5,176 bases of DNA from an uncultured Collinsella sp. (GCA_900550205.1 URRJ01000121.1:1-5176), one strand, 5' to 3'; positions 1-5,176 are shown, counted from the first letter of the stretch. Made by a program: numbers and translations. The notes: generated by a model from the sequence alone, not told the origin.

Positions 1-149
1 CGGTTGCGGTGGCGTGGGCCGCGACAACGCAGTATTCGTTTTACCCTCAGCTTTCGGTGCCGGCGCCGTGGCCTGGCTATATTGTGTACGCGGCTTGGAT
101 GGTGTTGCCCTGTGTGCTGCACGCGATTGACGAGAAGAGGTTTGGCTGA
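1..149 (+). CDS. Membrane protein, C-terminal end only; probably ECF transporter transmembrane subunit EcfT
   Basis: This is the last 48 codons of a gene that begins before the window. The reading frame opens at base 3 and stops with TGA at 147-149. The visible tail is hydrophobic and aromatic: a Pro/Trp-rich turn (PAPWPG) is followed by one probable membrane helix (YIVYAAWMVLPCVL) and a short charged end (DEKRFG). The stop overlaps the ATG of the fused ECF ATPase by one base (TGATG), which indicates translational coupling. In ECF operons the gene beside the ATPases and S component is usually EcfT, the integral membrane scaffold that holds the two ATPases and the S component together. The EcfT call therefore rests on position and hydrophobicity, not on a diagnostic motif; the Ala-Arg coupling motifs of EcfT would lie upstream. 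A second S component or another membrane partner is possible. Confidence 0.55.
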   Translation, partial: VAVAWAATTQYSFYPQLSVPAPWPGYIVYAAWMVLPCVLHAIDEKRFG

Positions 150-1792
150 TGACTCGGTTGAATAGCTGCTCGGTAACGGGCGGGGCGTGCGACTCCGATG
201 TGCCTGCGATTGAGGTGCGGGGCCTGAGCTTTACCTACCCCGGGGCTGAGGCGCCGGTGCTCGACGGGCTCGACTGGTCTGTTCCCCAAGGTGCGTTTGC
301 ACTGCTGGTGGGTGGTACTGGGTCGGGTAAGTCAACGCTGCTCTCACTGCTCAAGCCCGAGATTTCGCCGACGGGCGAATGCACTGGCGAGCTGCGCGTG
401 CTGGGGGAGGGCGTCGCCGGTATGGACGTCCGGGCGTCTGCGGAGCGCGTGGGCTATGTGTTTCAGGACCCCGAGAACCAGATCGTGTGCGAAAGCGTGT
501 GGCACGAGATGGCGTTTGGTCTGGAAAACTTGGGCATGCCGCGCGACGAGATACGCCGCCGCGTGGCCGAGACCAGCTATTTCTTTGGGCTGGAGGACTG
601 GCTCCACCGCGATACCGATACGCTTTCGGGTGGACGCAAGCAGCTGCTGTCGCTGGCAGCCGTGCTGGCGCTGCGCCCGCGCGTGCTGCTGCTCGACGAG
701 CCCACGTCCCAACTCGATCCCGTTGCCGAGAAGAATTTTCTGCATGCGCTGTTTCGCGTGAATCGTGAACTGGATTGTACGGTTGTTGTGGCGACGCACC
801 AGCCGCGCCCGATGCTCGAGTATGCGACGTGCGCGTACCGAATTGAAGACGGTCGCGTGTGCGAGGTCGCTGACATTGCCTCCTTGGGGCATCGTGAAGG
901 GCTGTTTTCTGGCGAGGTGCCAGGGTGGGGTGCCTCGCGGCGTGCAAAAAACGGAGTTTTCAGCAGCGTCAGCGGCCAGCTGGGCTCTTTGGACCCGCGC
1001 GCTGGCGCTCTGGGCGCGGAAAAAGGACTGAAATCGGACAAATCGGCTGAATTTGAGGTACAAATTCTGCCGCAGGACGACTCGGGAGTGTCGTCGCGTG
1101 CCGGTGGAGGCAGAATACTCCAAAAAATGCACGGTGGGTCGGCTACCACCCTGTCGGAAGGCTGGTTTCGCTATGACCGAGCTACCGGTTGGGTGCTGCG
1201 CGGGCTCGACGTGACGTTTTCCGCCGGTGCGGTGCATGCGATTGTGGGCGGTAACGGCTGTGGCAAGTCGACGATGCTTTCGGTGCTGGCCAAGACCGCC
1301 AAGCTGCAGCGTGGCCGTATGGTGCGCGGGGCGGCCTCGGCTGCGCTGCTGCCGCAGAACCCCAAGGCGTTGCTGGTTGCCGAGACGGTGCGCGACGAGC
1401 TGATGGAATGGGCTTCGACCTGCGGATACGACGAGGACGCGGCCCAGGAGCGCGCGGCGCAGCTGGGATTGGACGGCCTGGATGGGCGCCACCCGTACGA
1501 TCTTTCGGGCGGCCAGCGTCAGCTGCTCGCGTTGGCAAAGCTGCTGTTGATTGGCCCGGAGCTGTTGCTGCTCGACGAACCCACGAAGGGGCTGGACCTG
1601 GCGAGCCGCCGCATTATCGCTCGCGCCCTGCGTGACCATGCGAAGGCTGGCGGCACCGTCATCATGGCCACGCACGACCTGGACTTCGCCGAGCAGGTTG
1701 CCGACGACATTGCCATGATGTTCGACGGCGAAATTGCCTGCATGGAGCCGCCGGCAGATTTCTTTGCCGACAACGTGTTTTATAGGGCGTGA
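149..1792 (+). CDS. Fused double ECF transporter ATPase (EcfA1-EcfA2 in one chain)
   Basis: This 547-residue cytoplasmic protein powers an ECF-type importer by ATP hydrolysis. It contains two complete ABC nucleotide-binding domains. Domain 1 (about 20-245) has Walker A GGTGSGKST (55-63), Q-loop Q106 in FQDPENQ (the ECF/cobalt-type form), signature LSGGRKQ (159-165), Walker B with catalytic E184 (VLLLDEPT, 179-186), a D-loop and switch His217. Domain 2 (about 333-540) has Walker A GGNGCGKST (367-375), Q403, signature LSGGQRQ (452-458), Walker B with E477 (LLLLDEPTKGLD) and His509. All catalytic residues are present, so both ATP sites should be active. The only notable substitution is Arg for the usual Gln in the first signature. 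The start ATG at 149 follows AAGAGG (135-140 region) by 8 bases and overlaps the upstream stop. Fused EcfA proteins of the YkoD type are normally about 480-500 residues. The excess lies in a long, low-complexity linker (about 246-332) whose DNA looks like a captured repeat. Confidence 0.95.
   Translation: MTRLNSCSVTGGACDSDVPAIEVRGLSFTYPGAEAPVLDGLDWSVPQGAFALLVGGTGSGKSTLLSLLKPEISPTGECTGELRVLGEGVAGMDVRASAERVGYVFQDPENQIVCESVWHEMAFGLENLGMPRDEIRRRVAETSYFFGLEDWLHRDTDTLSGGRKQLLSLAAVLALRPRVLLLDEPTSQLDPVAEKNFLHALFRVNRELDCTVVVATHQPRPMLEYATCAYRIEDGRVCEVADIASLGHREGLFSGEVPGWGASRRAKNGVFSSVSGQLGSLDPRAGALGAEKGLKSDKSAEFEVQILPQDDSGVSSRAGGGRILQKMHGGSATTLSEGWFRYDRATGWVLRGLDVTFSAGAVHAIVGGNGCGKSTMLSVLAKTAKLQRGRMVRGAASAALLPQNPKALLVAETVRDELMEWASTCGYDEDAAQERAAQLGLDGLDGRHPYDLSGGQRQLLALAKLLLIGPELLLLDEPTKGLDLASRRIIARALRDHAKAGGTVIMATHDLDFAEQVADDIAMMFDGEIACMEPPADFFADNVFYRA
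941..1133 (+). repeat. Probable repeat element embedded in frame in the ATPase linker
   Basis: This stretch encodes residues 265-328, between the two ABC domains. It is visibly richer in A/T runs than the flanking coding DNA. Its ends form an imperfect inverted repeat: 942-961 (GTGCAAAAAACGGAGTTTTC) against 1113-1132, with 14 of 20 positions complementary, plus one extra pair at 941/1133. Inside are a perfect 8-bp inverted repeat ATTCTGCC (1064-1071) / GGCAGAAT (1109-1116) and a near-palindromic hairpin at 1076-1095 (GACGAC / GTCGTC). A short direct repeat, AAATCGG, occurs at about 1031 and 1040. The span 941-1132 is 192 bases, exactly 64 codons, and has no stop in the host frame. The encoded peptide shows no recognisable fold or motif. 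The inverted structure is seen directly; an origin by insertion is inferred from the structure, the base composition and the excess length of the protein. Confidence 0.5.
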
Positions 1793-1796
1793 TGGA

Positions 1797-2510
1797 ATGG
1801 CGGATTATCGCGGCTTGCGCCTGCTTGCAAAACTGGAGATTCCGCTGCTGTTGGCGGTGCCGGCGGTAATGGCCGCGGCGTTGCTGGCAGGCGTTGAGCA
1901 GGCGGCGCTTGCCATGCTTGTCGTGGTGGCGCTCGTGCTCGCGCTGTTCTTTGCGGGCTACGAGGCGTCGCGCCCGGGCCTGCGCCAGATTATGCCCACG
2001 CTGGTGTTGGCGGCGCTGGCCGCGGCGGGCCGCATCTTGTTCGGCCCCATTCCCGACTTTAAACCCGTGAGTGCCATCGCCATTATCGCCGGGGCGACGC
2101 TCGGTCGGCGTAACGGCTTTATGGTCGGCGCGCTGGCGGCGCTGACCAGCAATTTCTTTTTTGGACAGGGCATGTGGACGCCGTGGCAGATGTATGCCTG
2201 GGGCCTGGTTGGCTATGTTGGCGGTGCGCTGGCGCATGCCGGTGCGTTCGACCGTGCGGATGGAACCGTGCGCATGCCGGCGCTGATGGCATACGGCTTT
2301 GCTTCGGGTCTGCTGTACGGCGTGGTGATCAACGCGTATGACATTATCGGTTTTGTTCAACCGCTTACGTGGGCGGGCGCCGTGGCGCGTCTTGCCACCG
2401 CCGTACCGTTCGATATCACGCACGGACTCGCGACCTGCGTGTTTTTGGCCGCCCTGTACAAGCCCTGGTGTCGCCGCATCAACCGAGTCGTCGTGAAATA
2501 CGGACTATAG
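1797..2510 (+). CDS. ECF transporter S component (substrate-binding membrane subunit), CbrT-like
   Basis: This 237-residue integral membrane protein has about six or seven hydrophobic segments (approximately 14-32, 36-54, 65-83, 91-113, 130-148, 162-185 and 205-221). It would bind the vitamin or cofactor from outside and topple within the ECF complex to release it. The conserved core is characteristic of S components: an Ala-rich helix with AxxxA spacing (around 72-78) that packs on EcfT, then KPVSAIAIIAGATLG (89-103) and the signature-like stretch SNFFFGQGMWTPWQM (118-132). That last motif resembles the group to which CbrT, a characterised cobalamin S component, belongs, so B12 or a related corrinoid is the best guess for cargo, but the substrate cannot be read from sequence. 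The start at 1797 was chosen over an upstream in-frame ATG at 1734, which lies within the ATPase gene. AGGG at 1784-1787 is a plausible ribosome site. The gene starts 4 bases after the ATPase stop. Confidence 0.87.
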   Translation: MADYRGLRLLAKLEIPLLLAVPAVMAAALLAGVEQAALAMLVVVALVLALFFAGYEASRPGLRQIMPTLVLAALAAAGRILFGPIPDFKPVSAIAIIAGATLGRRNGFMVGALAALTSNFFFGQGMWTPWQMYAWGLVGYVGGALAHAGAFDRADGTVRMPALMAYGFASGLLYGVVINAYDIIGFVQPLTWAGAVARLATAVPFDITHGLATCVFLAALYKPWCRRINRVVVKYGL

Positions 2511-2557
2511 GGCTGGTTGCGCCGGGACGGGAATCAATACTGTCGAAGTGGCATTTT

Positions 2558-2709
2558 AAAACTATGCCGGTTTACGGGGCCAGATTGGCACAGGCAGACC
2601 ATACCGGCTTTTTTCGAAATAGAGCAAGCCGTTTACCTGCGGTTTTAGTATTTCGGAATTGCGTATGGTTGGGGGTTTGCGATTCAGCCCCGTAAACCGG
2701 CATAGTTTT
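2558..2709. repeat. 152-bp element bounded by perfect 23-bp inverted repeats (MITE-like)
   Basis: The left arm 2558-2580 (begins AAAACTATGCCGG, ends ACGGGGC) and the right arm 2687-2709 (begins GCCCCGTAAACCGG, ends TAGTTTT) are exact reverse complements over 23 bases. They are separated by 106 bases. Smaller nested inverted repeats lie inside: ACCATAC (2598-2604) / GTATGGT (2663-2669), and CGAAATA (2615-2621) / TATTTCG (2649-2655). The centre holds a degenerate terminator half, TACCTGCGGTTTT (2634-2646), that also occurs in the neighbouring terminator. There is no open reading frame for a transposase. This design matches a non-autonomous miniature inverted-repeat element or a folded intergenic repeat, but no clear target-site duplication is visible in the flanks. 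Alternatively it is simply a long transcript-end hairpin. Confidence 0.75.
2566..2614 (+). terminator. Weak terminator-like hairpin with T6 tail inside the first repeat element
   Basis: GCCGGT (2566-2571), part of the left inverted-repeat arm, can pair with ACCGGC (2603-2608), which runs directly into six T residues (2609-2614). The stem is only 6 bp and the loop about 31 bases, so termination would be inefficient at best. The same GCCGGT also pairs with ACCGGC in the right arm (2696-2701), so the two folds exclude each other. This would be the first possible stop for ECF operon transcripts, about 100 bases after the last gene. Confidence 0.25.
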
Positions 2710-2753
2710 GGAATGGCCGGCTTATATGACGGGCATCGTGGCCCTCAAGAGCC

Positions 2754-3030
2754 AAATTGATCCGTTTTCTTCCGTCTCCAGACGTCCCCGGGGAATCAGC
2801 TGAACCCGCCCGCCACGGAATCGGCCTATCTACTACGTTTGGCCCGACACCCCCAAGCACAACCGCGTTTTATGAAAAACCGCAGGCTTTCTACCTGCGG
2901 TTTTCTTTTTGCGTTGTTCGCTGTGGTTGAGGGCAGTGGCTTAAACGTAGTAGATGGGCCAGTTTCGTGGCAAGCGGGCCGTGTGGATGCCCTCGCGAGG
3001 TGAAAATGGTCCCTTTTCCTCCGTCCCCAG
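2754..3030. repeat. Palindromic intergenic repeat with nested direct repeats surrounding a terminator
   Basis: Two 36-nt arms, 2805-2840 (ends ATCTACTACGTTT) and 2943-2978 (begins AAACGTAGTAGAT), match as reverse complements at 30 of 36 positions, with 17 of the inner 18 identical. Weaker complementarity continues inward towards the terminator at 2875-2910 and outward for some 20 bases on each side. Outside the arms lie two direct copies of a 28-nt segment, 2754-2781 and 3003-3030, agreeing at 23 of 28 positions and sharing TTTTC.TCCGTC.CCAG. The right copy ends 13 bases before the stop codon of exonuclease III. The structure is seen in the sequence. The interpretation as a dispersed Coriobacteriia repeat family that carries its own terminator is inference; the direct copies could be element ends or remnants of a second inserted copy. 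Confidence 0.65.
2875..2910. terminator. Strong bidirectional Rho-independent terminator
   Basis: AAAACCGCAGG (2876-2886) pairs perfectly with CCTGCGGTTTT (2894-2904) around a 7-base loop CTTTCTA. On the + strand the stem is followed by CTTTTT (2905-2910). On the - strand the stem ends in five T residues, complementary to the A run at 2875-2879. It therefore fits both converging transcription units: the ECF operon ending at 2510 and the exonuclease III gene ending at 3044. It sits at the centre of the larger palindromic repeat. Confidence 0.9.
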
Positions 3031-3043
3031 GGGGCCAGTTGGG

Positions 3044-3862
3044 CTAGAGCTCTAGGGTGAGGGTGACGGGGCAGTGGTCACTGCCAAAGATGTCGCCGCG
3101 GATGCCGGCGTCGCGCACATTGCCGGCGATTGCGTCGCTCACCAGGAAGTAATCGATGCGCCAGCCGGCGTTGTTCTTGCGGGCATTAAAGCGATAGCTC
3201 CACCAGCTGTAGACGCCCTCGACGTCGGGATTTGCCGCGCGCCAGGTATCGGTAAAACCGGCGTCGAGGAGCTCGGTAAACTTACCGCGCTCCTCGTCCG
3301 AAAATCCTGCGTTGCCGCGGTTGGACTTGGGGTTCTTAAGGTCGATTTCCTCGTGCGCCACGTTAAAGTCGCCGCAGGTCACCACAGGCTTGCCGGTCTC
3401 GTGCTCAAGCGCGCTCAAAAAGCCGCGATAGGCATCGTCCCAGGCCATGCGCACATCGATGCGCGCGAGCTCGTTTTGGGCGTTGGGCGTATAGACGTCG
3501 ACAAACCAAAACTTGTCGAACTCGAGTGCGCAGACGCGGCCCTCGGTCGCGGCTTGCGCCACGAGCTCGGCCGTCTCGCCCTCGCCAGCGTAGGGTAGCA
3601 GTGCGTCGGCGTGCAGCGTGCGCAGCGGTTCCTGGCGGCTAAAGACCGCAGTGCCCGAATAGCCTTTGCGCTCGGCGTAGCTCCAGGTTTGGCGATAGCC
3701 GGGCAGGTCGATATCGACCTGGCCCTCTTGCAGCTTGGTCTCCTGCAGCGCCAGGACATCGACATTGAGTTCCTGCGCGATCTGGATAAAGCTCGGGTCC
3801 TTTTTGAGCACGGCGCGCAGACCGTTGACGTTCCACGAGGCGAAAGTGTAAGTCTGAGGCAT
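3044..3862 (-). CDS. xth: Exonuclease III family AP endonuclease
   Basis: This 272-residue cytoplasmic enzyme of the endonuclease/exonuclease/phosphatase fold cleaves DNA 5' of abasic sites and removes 3' blocking groups in base-excision repair. It is the usual size for the family (E. coli XthA is 268 residues). The ordered motifs are clear: SWNVNGLRA (9-17), LQETK (39-43) with metal-binding E41, WSYAERKGYSGTAVFSR (60-76), VYTPNA with Y124, GDFNVAHEEIDL (164-175) with D165 and N167, SWWSYR (219-224), RIDYFLVS (235-242) and the C-terminal GSDHCPV (260-266) with the catalytic Asp262-His263 pair. All key residues are intact. The start is supported by AAAGGA (complement of 3867-3872) a few bases upstream of ATG. 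The gene is transcribed alone in this window, divergent from the sirtuin gene and convergent on the ECF operon. Gram-positive relatives are often called ExoA. Confidence 0.97.
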   Translation of the reverse strand: MPQTYTFASWNVNGLRAVLKKDPSFIQIAQELNVDVLALQETKLQEGQVDIDLPGYRQTWSYAERKGYSGTAVFSRQEPLRTLHADALLPYAGEGETAELVAQAATEGRVCALEFDKFWFVDVYTPNAQNELARIDVRMAWDDAYRGFLSALEHETGKPVVTCGDFNVAHEEIDLKNPKSNRGNAGFSDEERGKFTELLDAGFTDTWRAANPDVEGVYSWWSYRFNARKNNAGWRIDYFLVSDAIAGNVRDAGIRGDIFGSDHCPVTLTLEL

Positions 3863-3997
3863 GGTGTCCTTTCGACGGGGTTTGCAGGCTTAAGATTAGC
3901 GCAACAGGGGCGGGGTGGGCTCCGCGCGTACTGACCCAAAGGCCGCATGCCTGGATGTCGCCCGGCGCTGCCCGACCAACAAGGACGGAGGACTCAT
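3863..3997. promoter_or_regulatory. Divergent promoter region between exonuclease III and sirtuin genes
   Basis: These 135 bases separate two divergent genes and must contain the promoter of each. The most A/T-rich island is at about 3889-3900 (CTTAAGATTAGC). It offers a -10-like TAATCT for the leftward gene and TAAGAT for the rightward one, but neither has a convincing -35 at normal spacing. The rest is GC-rich. I could not identify an operator; no LexA-type or other classical repressor box was recognised. Confidence 0.4.
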
Positions 3998-4750
3998 ATG
4001 ACGCAGGCAATATCGGACCCCAAGCAGGCCTCCGCCGCACTGGCGGAGCTGTTCGGTACCCACAAGCGTGTGGTGTTCTTTGGCGGCGCCGGTGTTTCCA
4101 CGGCGAGCGGCATCCCCGATTTCCGCAGCGTGGACGGCCTGTATCACCAGCAGTTTGCCTACCCGCCCGAGACTATGCTCTCGCATGGCTTTTATGAGGC
4201 ACATCCGGCCGAGTTCTTCGACTTCTACCGCACCAAGATGATTACGCTTGGCGCCAAGCCCAACCGCTGCCACACCAAGCTGGCCGAGCTGGAGCACGCC
4301 GGTAAGCTAAATGCCGTGGTGACGCAAAATATCGACGGCCTGCATCAGATGGCCGGCTCGCAGCGCGTGTTCGAGCTGCACGGATCGGTCCATCGCAACA
4401 TTTGCCAGTCGTGCGGCGCGGTCTATAGCGCCGAGTGGATTTGCTCGCGCGAGCACGAGGACGCCGCGGGCGTACCCGTGTGTCCTGCGTGCGGTGGGCG
4501 CATCAAGCCCGATGTGGTGCTCTACGAGGAGCCGCTCGACGAGCATGTGCTGACCGGCGCCGTTGTCGCCATCGCCGCGGCCGATGCCCTCATTGTGGGC
4601 GGGACCTCGCTCGTGGTGTATCCGGCGGCGGGCCTTACGCGTTACTTTACCGGCGATACGCTGGCCATTTGCAATCTTGCTCCCACCGATCAGGATGCAA
4701 ATGCCGACCTGCTGATTTCTTGCGACATCGCGGCCGCGTTTGCGTTCTAG
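3998..4750 (+). CDS. cobB: NAD-dependent protein deacylase, Sir2 family
   Basis: This 250-residue sirtuin removes acyl groups from protein lysines, consuming NAD+ and releasing nicotinamide and O-acyl-ADP-ribose. Motifs in order are the NAD-binding GAGVSTASGIPDFRS (30-44), AKPNRCH (86-92), TQNIDGLH (109-116), catalytic His128 in ELHGS, a zinc ribbon with C136/C139 and C162/C165, KPDVVLYEEPLD (170-181), GGTSLVVYPAAG (201-212) and the NAD-contacting NLAPTD (226-231). The Tyr/Arg pair typical of class III desuccinylases is not apparent, and the layout resembles the class U type exemplified by Thermotoga Sir2, so deacetylation is the likelier activity. ATG at 3998 was chosen over an in-frame ATG at 3947 because GGAGGA (3987-3992) sits 5 bases ahead of it and the extra 17 codons are not sirtuin-like. 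Targets cannot be deduced; acetyl-CoA synthetase is a common bacterial one. Confidence 0.96.
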   Translation: MTQAISDPKQASAALAELFGTHKRVVFFGGAGVSTASGIPDFRSVDGLYHQQFAYPPETMLSHGFYEAHPAEFFDFYRTKMITLGAKPNRCHTKLAELEHAGKLNAVVTQNIDGLHQMAGSQRVFELHGSVHRNICQSCGAVYSAEWICSREHEDAAGVPVCPACGGRIKPDVVLYEEPLDEHVLTGAVVAIAAADALIVGGTSLVVYPAAGLTRYFTGDTLAICNLAPTDQDANADLLISCDIAAAFAF

Positions 4751-4770
4751 CCCGTGTGCGCGGATACAAT
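4740..4770 (+). promoter_or_regulatory. Possible promoter for folP
   Basis: TACAAT (4765-4770) is a good -10 candidate standing out in GC-rich DNA just after the sirtuin stop. TTGCGT (4740-4745), overlapping the end of the sirtuin gene, is a weak -35 at a long 19-base spacing. If used, transcription would begin near 4777, leaving a leader of about 68 bases before folP. Read-through from the sirtuin gene is the alternative. Confidence 0.35.
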
Positions 4771-4794
4771 AGAAAGACTGATTGCAAAGCGACC

Positions 4795-4820
4795 CCGCCG
4801 TCTGCGCCCGAGCGCGGCGG
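4795..4820 (+). other. GC-rich hairpin in the folP leader
   Basis: CCGCC (4795-4799) can pair with GGCGG (4816-4820), and GCGC (4804-4807) with GCGC (4812-4815) around a 4-base loop, with a small bulge between. No T run follows, so this is not a standard intrinsic terminator. It lies 12 bases before the ribosome-binding site of folP and could affect translation or mRNA stability, or be incidental in GC-rich DNA. Confidence 0.3.
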
Positions 4821-4844
4821 CGCGGGCATTTGAGGAGGATGTTC

Positions 4845-5176
4845 ATGGCGAACGATAGCAAGACATGGCGGTGCGGAAAGTACGAGCTCAGCTTTGACCG
4901 TCCGCGCATCATGGGCGTCCTCAACGTGACGCCCGATTCGTTTAGCGACGGCGGGGAGCACTTCGACCCGGATGCCGCCATCGAGTACGGCCTGGCGATG
5001 CTCGACGCCGGCGCCGACATCATCGACGTGGGCGGCGAGTCCACGCGCCCTGGTTTTACCCCGGTCAACCCCGACGAGGAGGCTCGCCGCGTGCTGCCCG
5101 TGGTACGCGCGCTGGCCAAAGAGGGCGCCATCGTCTCGATTGACACGCGCCACGTGGCGGTTGCCAAGGCGGCCGT
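4845..5176 (+). CDS. folP: Dihydropteroate synthase, N-terminal part (runs off the window)
   Basis: The first 110 codons of a TIM-barrel enzyme that condenses p-aminobenzoate with 6-hydroxymethyl-7,8-dihydropterin diphosphate to give dihydropteroate in folate synthesis; it is the target of sulfonamides. Diagnostic motifs are the N-terminal strand and flexible loop MGVLNVTPDSFSDGG (23-37), with N27 matching the Mg/diphosphate-binding Asn of the family, the second loop GGESTRPG (63-70) with T67, and SIDT (98-101) with the pterin-binding Asp100. The remaining two-thirds lie beyond the window edge; nothing visible is damaged. ATG at 4845 has AGGAGG (4833-4838) at 6 bases. The in-frame ATG at 4839 abuts the ribosome site and is unlikely. 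It follows the sirtuin gene by 94 bases on the same strand. Other folate genes may lie downstream, but that is outside the view. Confidence 0.96.
   Translation, partial: MANDSKTWRCGKYELSFDRPRIMGVLNVTPDSFSDGGEHFDPDAAIEYGLAMLDAGADIIDVGGESTRPGFTPVNPDEEARRVLPVVRALAKEGAIVSIDTRHVAVAKAA

Larger units (their letters stand above)
2511..3043. other. Gene-free convergent intergenic region made of two repeat elements and a terminator
   Basis: This 533-bp stretch lies between the convergent stops of the S-component gene and the exonuclease III gene. I see no credible coding sequence: the open frames are short, lack ribosome sites and cross the inverted repeats. It contains a 152-bp element bounded by perfect inverted repeats (2558-2709), a second palindromic element with nested direct repeats (2754-3030) and one strong bidirectional terminator (2875-2910). 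The 47 bases just after the S-component stop and the roughly 44 bases between the elements show no clear signal. Base composition is mixed, with A/T-rich patches that contrast with the GC-rich genes. Confidence 0.8.

Noticed and set aside
344..1675. Long open frame on the - strand across the fused ATPase gene
   Set aside because: It is antisense to a gene with complete ABC motifs, its product is rich in Arg, Gln and His with no domain, and it has no ribosome site; this is a GC-rich codon-position shadow.
1734..1796. Upstream start for the S component
   Set aside because: The extra 21 codons overlap the ATPase gene and lack hydrophobic or S-component character; ATG at 1797 fits the gene spacing better.
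1662..2423. Open frame on the - strand across the S component gene
   Set aside because: The product is highly basic and low in complexity, typical of the complement of a membrane protein gene.
2369..2695. Open frame on the + strand from the end of the S component into the intergenic repeat
   Set aside because: It starts inside the S component gene, has no ribosome site and ends within the inverted repeat, so it is not a credible small gene.
2754..3030. CRISPR array suggested by the repeated segments
   Set aside because: There are only two degenerate direct copies about 220 bases apart, with a palindrome and terminator between them and no regular spacers.
2511..3043. Riboswitch or tRNA in the gene-free region
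   Set aside because: The region lies downstream of both convergent genes, and no cloverleaf, B12 box or other conserved aptamer core was recognised.
3947..3997. Upstream start for the sirtuin
   Set aside because: The strong GGAGGA at 3987-3992 is correctly spaced for ATG 3998, and the added peptide is not part of the sirtuin fold.
4307..5167. Long open frame on the - strand spanning the sirtuin end and folP start
   Set aside because: It crosses two well-supported + strand genes and their promoter-containing gap, and its translation has no recognisable fold.

Overview
The window is a GC-rich stretch of bacterial chromosome. Gene content, codon usage and A/T-rich palindromic intergenic repeats suggest a gut actinobacterium of the class Coriobacteriia, most likely Collinsella or a close relative. 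That placement is inference from pattern recognition; no rRNA or other marker is present.

Layout. Positions 1-2510 hold the end of an operon on the + strand encoding an energy-coupling factor (ECF) vitamin/cofactor importer. It contains the last 48 codons of a membrane protein (probably the EcfT scaffold), a fused double ATPase carrying both EcfA subunits in one chain, and a substrate-binding S component of the CbrT-like type (cobalamin is the best guess for cargo). The first two genes overlap by one base (TGATG) and the last pair is 4 bases apart, so the three products are almost certainly co-translated and form one dedicated transporter.

Positions 2511-3043 contain no gene. They hold two separate palindromic repeat elements. 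The first is bounded by a perfect 23-bp inverted repeat (2558-2580 / 2687-2709). The second is bounded by 36-nt imperfect inverted arms (2805-2840 / 2943-2978) nested inside a degenerate 28-nt direct repeat. A strong bidirectional intrinsic terminator at its centre serves the converging ECF operon and the exonuclease III gene.

Positions 3044-3862 (- strand) encode exonuclease III, the base-excision-repair AP endonuclease. It diverges across a 135-bp intergenic stretch from a Sir2-family NAD-dependent deacylase (3998-4750, + strand). After a 94-bp leader with a possible promoter, the window ends inside folP (dihydropteroate synthase, folate synthesis), of which the first 110 codons are present.

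The most interesting observation is inside the fused ATPase. The linker between its two nucleotide-binding domains is about 64 codons longer than expected. The DNA encoding the extra part (about 941-1132) is less GC-rich than its flanks, has imperfect terminal inverted repeats and internal hairpins, and is exactly a multiple of three long. It looks like an intergenic repeat element captured in frame as protein-coding sequence. No obviously new enzyme system is present; the remaining genes are core metabolism and transport.
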